Shown here piece by piece: positions 24,197 through 34,547 of a stretch of 64,000 bases of DNA. The notes below the pieces were generated by a model. It did no database searches, had not been told where the DNA came from, and saw only the letters and a list, made by a program, of their open reading frames with translations. Source of the DNA: Lumbricus rubellus (taxonomy: Eukaryota > Annelida > Clitellata > Crassiclitellata > Lumbricidae); assembly GCA_945859605.1 (NCBI GenBank), contig OX243820.1:32886828-32950827 (forward strand), read 5' to 3'. The translations under genes and the position numbers were made by a program. How positions within the stretch are numbered: the first letter of the stretch is position 1; each line of letters opens with the position of its first letter.

Positions 24197-25682
24197 GGCT
24201 GTACCGAATAGGTGATTATCACTATTCGGCCGAATGCAAATAGTGTACAAAATACCAGCCTAAAAATTTTCAAGTACAAGCGGAAGTTCCGTCCGGTAAA
24301 TGTACAGGGTGGGCCAAAAAAAGACCCCCCTAAGATTTTTGCCAATATCTTGACCAAAAGTAAGAGTTTTGAGATGAAATTTTACTGTCTTAAAGACAAT
24401 TCATATTTACACATGCTGGCCAGATTTCATCAAAATATTTCAAACAGAACAAAAGTTATGCCACTTTTAGTGAGGCCACCCACCGTTTTTTGACGATTCA
24501 AAAACGCGACGCAACAAAAAGTAATAAAAATTCAATCTAATTATTCTGGCCAATATCTTGGCCAAAAATAAGAATATCAAAATGAAATTTTACAGGCTTA
24601 AAGACAATTCATATCTGCATATGATGGTCAGAATTCATCAAACTATTTCCAAAACAACAAAAGTTATACCACTTTTATTAAGGCCACCCCCTATTTTTGA
24701 CAATTCAACAACGTAACGCAGCAAAAACAGGATTTTATTAAGTCTCATCTCAAATAATTATTATCAAATAGCCTTGATATTGACAGATGATCATTATTAT
24801 TACTATTTAAAAAAGAAACATGGTACCAGCGTAGCTGCACATCGCTGAGAAGTTACTTAACAAGACGACAATCAAATTGGTAAATAAGGAATCTGTCAGA
24901 TTAATCATGGGTCCATCAAGAACTTTGCAAAGAGACTCAAAAGAAGTTTTGCAACTGGTGATGGGCACATTGAACACAAGTTGTGAAGCACTACCAAGTT
25001 CATTTTACAACAGTTATTTGAGACGAGACTTAATAAAGTAGTGTTTTTGCTACTTTTTGTTGCGTTTCGTTTTTGAATCGTCAAAAACGGTGGGTGGTCT
25101 CACTAAAAGTGGTATAACTTGTGTTGTGATTGAAATATTTTGATGAAATCCGGCCATAATATGTAAATATGAATTGCCTTCAAGCGTGTAAAATTTCATT
25201 TCCAAATTCTTACTTTTGGTCAAGATATTGGCAAAAAACCTAATTTTTTGGCGTTTCGTTTTTGAATCGTCAAAAAACGGGAGGTTGCCTCACTAAAACT
25301 GCTATAACTTTTGTTCTGTTTGATATATTTAGATGAAATCTGGCCATCATGTGTAAATATGAATTGCCTTCAAGACTGCAAAATTTCATTTAAAAATTCT
25401 TGCTTCTGGTCAAAATATTGGCAAAAAACCTAGGAGGTCTTTTTTTGGCCCACCCTGTAGACTAATAGGCCTACATAAGCCAACAGTAAACAGTTAGGCC
25501 TAACTACACGTAATTTTTGCATCCTTCTGTCCACTGTAGCTATATCAGCCGCATATATAGGCCTAGGCCTATGTAAAAAAAACAGATGCACGTGACCACT
25601 ATTCGTATTCGGTTCGACCTCTGCTATTCTGCCGAATACTGATTAGCTATTCGGCCCGAAGAGAATGTTCGGTACAGTCCTA
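24197..25682. mobile_element. hAT-like element with ends AGGGCTGTACCGAA, hosting a mariner derivative
   Basis: Outer inverted ends TAGGGCTGTACCGAA (24196 on) and TTCGGTACAGTCCTA (to about 25683), with further ATTCGGCCGAATG-type sequence inside both. The TA-flanked palindromic element at 24304-25457 accounts for most of the length. Target duplication is not clear. The hAT assignment is an inference from the termini. Confidence 0.6.
24304..25457. mobile_element. Long palindromic mariner derivative, family CAGGGTGGGCC, with doubled arms
   Basis: Ends CAGGGTGGGCCAAAAAAAGA and the complementary TCTTTTTTTGGCCCACCCTG, with TA on both sides. Each arm holds a ~200-bp unit in two tandem diverged copies (24330-24530 and 24540-24735; 25070-25245 and 25260-25440), inverted between arms. 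The centre (24915-24986) reads IKNFAKRLKRSFATGDGHIE and stops soon after, resembling the C-terminal end of an IS630/Tc1-mariner transposase. The rest of the transposase is gone. Confidence 0.75.
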
Positions 25683-25728
25683 TAGTAAAAATAGCCATTG
25701 TTCGTTAAATTAGTCGACTATAGACCAA

Positions 25729-25970
25729 CAGGGTGCGCCAAAAAAGAACCCCCTTGCTTTTTGTCAATATCTTGGCCAAAAGTAAGAATTTCGAAATGAA
25801 ATTTTACAGTCTTAGGCTACAAACAATTCATATTTACGCATGATGGCCAGATTTCATCAAAGTATTTCAAACAGTAGGCTACAAAAGTTATGCCACTTTT
25901 AGGGGCCACCCACCGTTTTTTGACAATTCAAAAGCGTAACGCAACAAAAAGTAACAAAACCGCGATTTTA
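25729..25970. mobile_element. Half copy of the CAGGGTGGGCC mariner family
   Basis: Begins CAGGGTGCGCCAAAAAAGAA and follows the left arm of 24304-25457 up to CGCAACAAAAAGTAACAAAA. The right end is missing. Confidence 0.7.
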
Positions 25971-26228
25971 AAACTGTTTTTTGCATGGCAGGCCTCTACA
26001 GAAAATAAATTGGTAAATAATTAATCACTTTCCCGATTGTGTTGAAAAATTCTCAAAAAAATTCGAAAATAGGTTTCAGCACAAAAGCAATTAAAAATTA
26101 AGCAAAAAAGTAAGCAAAAAATATAGATCTTCAGACAATTAATTTCCAATTTCACACGTGACCACAGCAAAAATAAAAATTATTTCTACCATAGGCCTAC
26201 TACTAGGCTACTACTACTTGTCCGTATT

Positions 26229-28342
26229 GTCATGTCATGTCATGTCACCATCGTCACATCGCGACGGTTGGCTACATGAATGGACCTTTAATGCCCTGCA
26301 GCGTCTTCTGTTCCTTGTCGCGCTCATTAAGTTAGAGCCTACAAGTCCTGTCCAGTTCAGGACGCTGTCGATCCAAGATATCCTCGGCCTTCCTCGTCCT
26401 CTGATCCCCTCCCCAAAACCCGTCATGATGCTGCTTTCGATGCTACCGTTTTGCTGTCTCATGATATGACCAAAATATCGAAGTTTCCGAATTTTGGTGT
26501 GGGCCATGCAATAGTCCTCTGTGGCGATTCATGATTTCATCGTCCCTTTATTATTATCATACATGTTTTTAACACATGTATTTATGTTGCGCCTTTTAAT
26601 GCCCTGTCTAGATTCTCTTGGAGTTAGTCATCCGACCCCCACACCCAACCCCCACGCAGATCCCTGTGGTAGGTCCCACCCGACAAAGCTCCATTGTCTT
26701 AATATTAATCCCCCCACACACCCTCCACGCAGATCCCTGTGGTAGGTCCCGCACGACAAAGCTTCATTGTTATGTAATTTATTATTCTGCCCCAGCCGTC
26801 CGCACCTAGAGGATAGAGCAGATCCCAGCCTCAAAGAACCGCTGGAATGAAGACGAATGTATTATTTTGAATAATGAGGCGTTTATGCGCTGGTATGGAA
26901 CCAACCTAAACCACCCTAAATTTAATGGTTTCCAGACCCGGCGGTCTGCTGGGTGCATATAAGGAACCCCCTGAGATCCCTCTGGGCTCTCAGTCGAAGA
27001 TATTGCCAAGGAAGTGGCACTCGCCAGAATTTCCGTGGAAGGAGGACTGAACCCGGCAGTCACGACCGACTGGCCGTAAGAGGAAGAAGGAGGAAGAGCG
27101 ATAGGCCGGCGGTTAACCGAGGGCGAGAGCCGTCTGCTGCGTCGTCCAGTTTCTGCCCCAGTGCTTCCGTCTCTGCTCCGTCGACAGAGGAGACCATGCC
27201 TGTCGACGGCCTCCGCCAGGATCCCCCGTCGTCCAGGAAGGAAGACATCCACCGTACGTCCCGTCTGAAGCAAGAGACAGTCCACTCCCCCCGTTCGTCT
27301 GAAGGAAGACATCCACCGTCCGTCTGAAGCAAGAGACCGTCCACCCCCCCCCCCCGTTCGTCGGAAGGAAGAGACAGCCCCGTTCGCCCGTTCGTCCGAA
27401 GAGAGACTTCCGGTCATTGTTCGTTCATTGTTTGACGTTGCCATGACAAAGGTAGGCCCTAAGAGGGATACGCTTGATAAGACGCCCCGAGAGATATCGT
27501 CCCTGGTCCAGTGGTAGCCCTGGGGAGAATAGTCCTGTTTGATTTCTTTATCCCAAATTATTATCATCATTTTTATTCTTATTCTTATTATTATTACGTT
27601 TATTAGCGATTTCGCATTTCTATGTTTCTGTAGTAGTAAAGCTTATAGTTGTATTGGAATTGCATATTTTATGTGTTTGAACTATTGCTTGCTTTATATT
27701 AAATCGTAAATCTCAAGAAACTGTTTTTGATAGCAAAGTAATGGCGCAGCCGCAAATTAGGATAGGAGAAGATCACATAGATGTAGAACGAATCCTGGCT
27801 AGTTTATGCCCGATTCTGGAAGGCATGCTTCGTGACGTGCAGGATTTGAACCGGCGTCTGAGCCGATGCGAAACCACTCCAATCATGCCCTCCACCCCGA
27901 TAAGCAAGACTGTTGCTGAACGACACGAACCTGTCTGTGGTCAGACTTACTCGGGCCAACCAGGACCTCTGTTTCGCTGCCGCCTAGGACAGCCTGCACG
28001 AGGCCATCCTTATTGTAGACCATCTAGCAGGCATTCGCGGTTATGTAGCGCCTTATCAGATCACCACCAACTTTCCTCAAGACCTGCAGTTCAACAACAG
28101 CACGGAACGCCCCTCCCGGTGCCCAGGTCGAATTTATGGCTTGGCGCTAGGCGGGGCAACCGTCACACCTCTCCTGGCTCCCGCTGACACATAGGGCCTA
28201 GCCCGGCCTACACCTGTTCATTGGTCATCATTTTAGTCCATGGAATTCTCAGCAGCTTTCTGATACACTAAGTTGTTCTCAAATGCTTGAATTCCCTTTT
28301 CTTCATCCTTTTTCAGAGTCCATTCTTCGTATCCACACGTCG
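26229..28342 (-). mobile_element. 5'-truncated LINE copy split by an LTR-like insertion, 15-bp target duplication
   Basis: 26229-26523 matches the 3' end of the LINE at 17910-19855 (CATGT pentamers; the same GHIMRQQNGSIES frame). Its continuation resumes at about 28165-28342 (GGCTCCCGCTGACACAT, then CCTGTTCATTGGTCATC). The pair is flanked by a perfect 15-bp duplication CTACTTGTCCGTATT (26214-26228 and 28343-28357). Copy 2 of the duplication has the single uninterrupted site at 35566-35580. The ~1.64 kb between the halves is a later insertion. Confidence 0.88.
26524..28164 (+). mobile_element. LTR-like insertion inside the LINE copy
   Basis: About 1.64 kb interrupts the LINE copy. It holds a direct repeat of about 55 bp (core CGCAGATCCCTGTGGTAGGT, near 26657 and 26728) like U3 enhancer repeats, and a TATA-like GCATATAAGG near 26955. 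A possible primer-binding motif TGGCGCAGCCG (27742) lies at the start of a 148-codon frame (27741-28187) that could be a gag remnant. I see no second LTR, protease, RT or integrase. Family assignment is tentative; a solo LTR plus leader, or another insertion type, is possible. Confidence 0.45.
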
Positions 28343-28384
28343 CTACTTGTCCGTATTAGCCACTTTTCATCTTATGGTACACAT

Positions 28385-28500
28385 AATAAAAAATTTATGT
28401 GATGGGTTCGTGTAATGGATATCACGCTTGATTGAAGTGCTTTCGATACACGGTTCAAATACTGTAGGGCCTCTGTGTTTAGCGCTACCTTGAGGGAAAA
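28385..28500 (+). mobile_element. tRNA-derived SINE/tRNA pseudogene, copy 1
   Basis: A GTAATGGATATCACGC A-box-like segment is followed by CGGTTCAAATACTG, a degraded B box. It matches the better-preserved copy at 35625-35740 (GGTTCAAATCC). It is part of the segmental duplication. Confidence 0.6.
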
Positions 28501-29335
28501 GGGGAATAAGGTTAGCAGGAAGAGTACTGAATAACTTGAGATACTCAGACGATACTTCATTATTGGCAGGAAAAAAGCAGATTTGTTACAACTGATAAAA
28601 CGGCAAAAGAGAGAAAGCGAAAAGGCTGCTCTTTATTTCAACATAAAGAACACAAAGATTATGACAACAGCTGGAGGAGATCGACAATTTTGAGATAGAC
28701 GGAGAGGAAATAGAGGTGGTCTCAAGTTTTACATTTTTAGGTTCTGTAATAGAAAAAAGGGCGGCCGGGTGCGATACGGAAATAAAACACAGGGTGACGA
28801 TTGGAAAAACTGCAATGCATGGATTGGATTCGTATGTCGATGCCCAAATATGGAAGGATAGGCATGTGAGTACTGACACGAAAAAAACTGGTGAGGGCTT
28901 TGATCATACCGACTGTATTATATGGTTGTGAGACTTGGACAAGGACCAAGAAACTGAGAAAAAATATTAACGCTTGTGAGATGTGGATTTGGAGAAAAAT
29001 GCTGACAATATCTTGGATGGGAAAAAAGGACAAATGAGTGGGTACGCATAGAGATTGGTATTGAAAATAACTACTCACTACAACAAACAGTGCTAACAAG
29101 AAAGTTGTTGGTCATGCTATGCGCTCGAATGGACTGGAAAAAGATCGATGTTGGCATACGGAGAGGGAAGAAGAAAACAAGGGCGGCCAAGGAAAAGATG
29201 GATGGATGAGATTCACGAAACAACAGGAATGAACTTGAAAGAACTAAGGGAAGCGACATCAGAAAGAAAGCATTGGAGAAAGTGGATCATGTCGGTCGCT
29301 AGAGCTCAGAGAGCTGAAAGCACAAGTAAACAAGG
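28495..29335 (+). mobile_element. LINE remnant (RT C-terminal domain), pseudogene
   Basis: Across several frameshifts the plus strand reads NIKNTKIMTTAG, SSFTFLGSVIEKRAAGCDTE, IKHRVTIGKTAMHGLD, KRTNEWVRIEIGI and GRRKQGRPRKRWMDEIHE, ending in SVARAQRA. This is the thumb/C-terminal region of a non-LTR RT different from the one at 17910. Copy 2 of the duplication lacks it: TTTAGCGCTGCCTT is joined directly to CATTGAAGTTCATTCCC near 35735. Confidence 0.85.
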
Positions 29336-29349
29336 TAACAAGGTTATAA

Positions 29350-29672
29350 TTGAAGTTCATTCCCTAGGTGGTATTCCCTAGGTGGCAGGTGAAAGTTATC
29401 GAAAGTGCCTCGCATGACCGTTTTGGCCTACCGTAGAAAGTGTTTACGTTACCTGCGATGTGTGCGACATCTTGCGTTAAAATGATGATAGATAAGATGC
29501 GTGAAATTATTAGTCTGATTGATTAGCACGGGAAGTCGCATTTGGGGTGTTGTATTTTGTTTCATTGTAACTTTCTGAACTGCAGGAAACCGAGATCTGT
29601 TGAGTACTGGACGCCCAGTTAACATGGACGGAGTCTTCTCGAAGTTTCGTGAAATCGCCGACAAAGTGTAAG
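29350..29672 (+). pseudogene. Duplicate of CLINT1 exon 1 with its upstream region
   Basis: 29624-29667 encodes MDGVFSKFREIADK plus two bases of the next codon, followed by GTAAGT, as in 36026-36069. The 270 bp upstream match 35745-36025 with few changes. The open reading frame and donor are intact, so this may be an alternative first exon of the gene 6.4 kb downstream rather than a dead copy. Without transcripts I call it a duplicated exon of unknown activity. Confidence 0.8.
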
Positions 29673-29691
29673 TTTATGCATTTTGAACTTT

Positions 29692-30722
29692 ACAATACAA
29701 TACAATTCACTTTTTGCAACTAGAAAACAAGCAAAAGTACAAAACATGCATGCATTGGCTACAAAGGGGGGCCCAAAACGGATGGACATCCCGCTGGGAA
29801 GGGTCACCCAAGTAAAAAAATTCCCAAGAAAAATTAATCAAGATAGCTGAAAAGAAAGAGACTAAATCAACTTAGGTGATGACAGATTGCAGAAAAGTTT
29901 ATATTGTCAAGAGCATGTAGAGAAACAAACTTAACTAAGTACTTAACTAAAATCTTAACTACACATGGTCATGTGCACTTTAAGTAGCTTTAGTGGAGGA
30001 AAGCAGAAAAACACGAAGTCTCTTTTTAAATACCTGTAGACTACTGGATTGACGAATGTCAATTGGTATTGTGTTCCATACTTTAGTGCCATAAGATTTA
30101 ATAGTAAAACGCCAAGTATTAGATTGAGCTTTGACAGGGCGAAAAGCAGATGAATTCCTAGTGAAATGCGAATGGATGTCAGAGGCGTGAGGGAGGTAAC
30201 CTTGGAATACCGAAGGAAGGAGACCGTGTTCGAGTCGAAAAAAGAACTCGCAAATTTGGAGATCCTTTATCTGGTCAATTTTCAGGAGATGAAGTTCATT
30301 AAAGGAAGGGCCAGTGTGTTCCCGTTTACGAATACCCGCAATTATACGAACAGCCCATTTCTGTACGTAAGATTACAAGTTTACGAAGCCTGGATTCGTA
30401 TGTCGATGCCCAAACAAGGTTGCAATACGTGAGGTAGGGGTAGACAAGGGTATAATATAAATTAATTCTAGTTGTCTTAGGTAAGATATAAGCAACGCGG
30501 GAAATAATACCAATATTCTTAGCAATTTTAGCTGCAATTTTATTAATATGAACTTTCCAGGTCAAATGTTGATCATGCACACCTAAGAATTTTGTAGATT
30601 CAACTTGATTGATGGAAACATCATCAATAAGCAAACAGAGATTGTCACTTGGCTTTATTTTCCGGTGGGATTTAAATAAAATAAAGTTGGTTTTATCTAA
30701 ATTAAGGGTGAGTTTATTTGCA
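29692..30722 (-). mobile_element. CR1/L2-like LINE, 5'-truncated, inserted in duplicated CLINT1 intron 1
   Basis: The minus strand reads NANKLTLNLDKTNFILF, VESTKFLGV, ILPKTTRINLYYTLVYPYLT and, further on, GYLPHASDIHSHFTRNSSAF and YGTKVWNTIPIDIRQSS. This order is typical of the C-terminal third of CR1/L2-type RT ORFs. The 3' end carries short ATTGT repeats (ACAATACAATACAATTC, 29692 on). At the matching place in copy 2 (about 36090) CATTTTGAACTTT continues directly into CGGGTCGCGATTATTCC, giving the empty site. Confidence 0.87.
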
Positions 30723-30754
30723 TTTCGGCTCGGGATTATTCCACTGGGTTGGTA

Positions 30755-31030
<276 letters not shown>

Positions 31031-31099
31031 ACGCTGCTTCTATGACCACTTGAAAAGTAGAGTAGGGCGTAGGTACGGTGCGCGTGAAATTGATTTTTG

Positions 31100-31630
31100 A
31101 AGTTTTGTGTGTGTAGGCTATAGCTAGCTGATTAAAGCATTAAATGCTGGAATCGCAGGTCCGCAGGCGCCGAAAATAATTATATGTGGAGTCTCGGGCG
31201 ACAGTTACGGCTTAAGACAACCCCCGAGTGTTCTGCTTTTCATGGGGAACGGTTTATGGATCTTCAGGAGGCGTTTGACGTCTTTGTCACTCTTTGTCGT
31301 CGCTCTATCCCACTGTTTTTCTGTCTGTGGTGATGGCAGTAAAGTTTTATTGTCGAACATCAAGAGTCAGGGAAGCAATAAACGTGTGACGGTGAAATGT
31401 CAACGTTTGAAATGTCACGAATCGGCTTTGAAGTGTGGCAGATCGATGCTCGGGAGGGTCTTCGGTGGGTGAGGAGCAAAGGAAAAGAGAGTGGTGAAGA
31501 GAGACAAACCAGACACACAGACACACAAGCAGACATATACATTTTGAGAGAGAGACAGACAGACAGACAGACATAGAGAGAGAAAGAGACAGACAGAGAG
31601 ACAGAGACAGACAGACAGACAGACAGAGAC

Positions 31631-31690
<60 letters not shown>
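31100..31690. other. Insertion in duplicated CLINT1 intron 1, including a (GA)/(GACA) microsatellite
   Basis: The sequence GGGCGTAGGTA-GGTGCGCGTGAAATT occurs on both sides (31065 and 31688), so a local duplication or insertion of about 600 bp happened here. It contains one small frame (31242-31472, 76 codons) with a hydrophobic N-terminal stretch (SLSLFVVALSHCFSVCG) and five later cysteines or lysine-rich segments. There is no known domain, and I do not call it a gene. 31540-31686 is microsatellite. Confidence 0.5.
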
Positions 31691-32096
31691 GCGTAGGTAT
31701 GGTGCGCGTGAAATTGATTTTTGAAGTTTTATGATTTTGATCGCCAGCTTTAGCCAGGTAAACTTTAGTCAACTGACGATACAAGAGGGTGTATATTGGC
31801 AAAGTGTTATGCAAGTTGCAGTTTATATAGCGCCTTTAAAGACAGATCAGTATTTAAAGTATACACTGAACAATTATTTTTATTTCCAACTTCTTCTTAG
31901 CTGGAATGATTTTAGTCAACACAACTTGTGAGTGACCAACGCCAAAACCCATGCAAGCAAATAATGTAGAGTGCTGAAGCACCGCATTTCCATATTGCCT
32001 TTTAAATTGTATATGGTGGCCAGGTTAATTGCTTGTGAGTATGTGTATATAGGCATACTTATGCATGCTATTTTACGTTTTTAAAGGCGTGTACGT

Positions 32097-32375
32097 GAGA
32101 AATCGCGCGTCGGTGATAAATACGTCATCGAAGTAGCGCAGGATGTGGAATTCAGCAATCCGATGGGTGTGCAAAAGAGCAAGAAATCGCGCGTCGGTCA
32201 TAAGCGCGTCGCCAAAGTAGCGCAGGATGGGAAATTCAGCAATCCGATGGGTGTGGAAAAGAGCAAGAAATTCAGTAATCCGATGGGTGTGGAAAAGAGC
32301 AAGAAATCGCGCGTCGGTGATCAGTACGTCGCCGAAGCAGAGGGAGACATGCAGAAAGTTCCTCTTGACGAATAA
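32097..32375 (+). pseudogene. Orphan, internally repeated copy of the antistasin-like tail exon
   Basis: The frame reads KSRVGDKYVIEVAQD, then three FSNPMGV(Q/E)KSKK units separated by a second KSRVGHKRVAKVAQD, and ends KSRVGDQYVAEAEGDMQKVP followed by LDE and TAA (32373-32375). It corresponds to FINPMGPEKGQKSPAGDKYV...KVPL of exon 4. The left side joins CLINT1 intron sequence inside the exon (GTGTACGTGAG before AAATCGCG), so no native acceptor remains. The frame is open, but nothing shows it is spliced into a transcript. Confidence 0.7.
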
Positions 32376-33734
32376 ATCCAGAATCTTCTACAGCCTGAGC
32401 CTGAGAACAGGACGGACGAAAAACGAAGCCTGTGAACAGGAAATCACGCATTTCGACACGAAAACGCTCGACTATTATATCAATCTGCATTTAAAGCACG
32501 ATAATTAATTTTTCGAAGACATCTGCATACTCACCAAAAACGCATATTATACTTATCTGAGAATATTCCAATGCATGAACTGAGCGTATACTTGACTTTT
32601 ATTGCCATCGAACGAATCAATTGAATTAACTTCTCGTACTTATCAACTTAAGGACAGTAGACTAGAGTAGCCTATTTTAAGAAAGGTAGACTAGCCATAC
32701 AGCAGAAAGTATAGGCTACTCTGAAATGTTTTCGAATTAACTAAACTGTTGAATTTTTTATCTGCTTACTGGAAACTACTGGACATTGAAAATACCAAAA
32801 GAAAAGACCTACAAACCAGAACTGATAATGGACAGGCCAACCGAAGCAGCAAATTTGTCTATATAACTGAGAAATTTTTGGGTTTTACATCGTTATATTA
32901 CGTCCAATATCTGCAGGAATTAAGTAAGATCTGCCTGATGTTTGAACTGTTGCAACATGCGAATAATAATTTGCTGATGAAATTTTCAAAATTTCCAATC
33001 TCGTCGATTGTCATTTACATACACGAAATTGAGGTTTATATGTGCACTTTACTTAGCCTACTAGCCTACATATATTGTTTTGCAGTTGACACTATACACA
33101 AGTTACACACGTTAATATAGAACTTATAGTATACTCGTTAATGGAGTCGTTAATAAATATATGTATATAATTCTATATATATCTTTTAATTTAGTCGTTT
33201 TATGCCATTTTGTCTCTAGCTCCTCTTACCATCCATGCACACCAAAGTCCCACTTCATCGAAAACTCGTACCCTAATCTAGCCGCTCGTCTGCCTTCCAG
33301 TTTCTTTACCTATCCAAGTTAATCTAACCCAGAGTATAACAGTTACATGTACTATATGATCCCCTTCTCCATCTGACCTCCTAACACCCCGATTTTGCTC
33401 ATTTTGTCTTTAGACAACCCTCCGACGGGACGCAGCGCTTACGAAGGAGCTGGTGCACCTTGCACCACAGCTTTTAAGTAGTGCTATAGATAATATCCGA
33501 GCTTACATTCATAATATATACTTTTATACAGCGATTAGCCTAACTGTATTGCAATGATGATCATATTAGCAAAACATTTTAAAGTAGATAATTAATTATC
33601 AGCACATATCCGCCGACGTATTATAGGCAAAATGCACTTAAAGGAATTGTATCTGCTTCTAATCTCATGTTTATCGAAATCACTTTTGCGATTCACTGAT
33701 TAAAACTGCAGATGGGTGAAAGTTTCACACGTAT

Positions 33735-34130
33735 GTGTTTGATTGACTGCTTAATTGACTCCGTTTGAGTGACTCTGTTTTAATGACTCTGTGCGACTCT
33801 GTTTGTGTCATGACTGTTTGAGTGATTTTTATTTATTGGCTCTGTGTGAGCGACTCCGATTTATTGACTGTTCGAGTGACTCTGTGTGAGTGACCCTGAT
33901 TGACTCTGTTTGAGTGACTGATTTATTGACTGTTTGAGTGACCCTGATTGACTCTGTTTGAGTGACTCTGTTTGAGTGACTGCATGATTTATTGATTCTT
34001 TGAGTGACTCTGTTTCAGTGACTCTGTTTGAGCAAATCCGATTGAGTGACCTAATTTTATTGACTATGAATGATTGACTCCGATTTACTGCTTGCATGAT
34101 TGACTTTTTGATTGACTCCATTTGAGTGAC
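33735..34130. repeat. TTTGAGTGACTCTG minisatellite, copy in duplication 2
   Basis: Homologous to 22870-23345 but about 80 bp shorter, so unit number changed after the duplication. Confidence 0.85.
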
Positions 34131-34547
34131 TCATCGACACGTCTTATTGTAGCCTATACATAGCCTATTTAATTATACTTTCGCAATTCGTGATACAGAT
34201 CTATCAAATAAATACAGAGTAATGACAAATCAATTACATTGGTCAAAATGCCTACGTAGTCTACGCCATACTGCGGGCAACTAAGTAAAAATCATCTTCG
34301 TATAGGTAGTCCTATAATAATTCGCAACTAATGTAGCGTCAACGTAAGCTGTAGCCTGTAGGCTATAGTAATTTTGAGCAGTGATAAACTCCTATTAATG
34401 GTACTTGAGACTTGAGTGGCAAAGGAAGAATAATGAACATCAATCAAAACAACAATAAACGTAATCGTAAACGTAATAACTGTTAACGAAAGTAACCAAT
34501 AGCCTCTATAGTTGGTAAAATAAAAGGGTCGTCAATATACACTGTGT

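Noticed and set aside
26806..27570. 254-codon minus-strand frame and overlapping plus frames near 27 kb
   Set aside because: GC-rich repetitive CGTCCGTCTGAAG sequence in the LTR-like insertion; no domain and competing frames on both strands.
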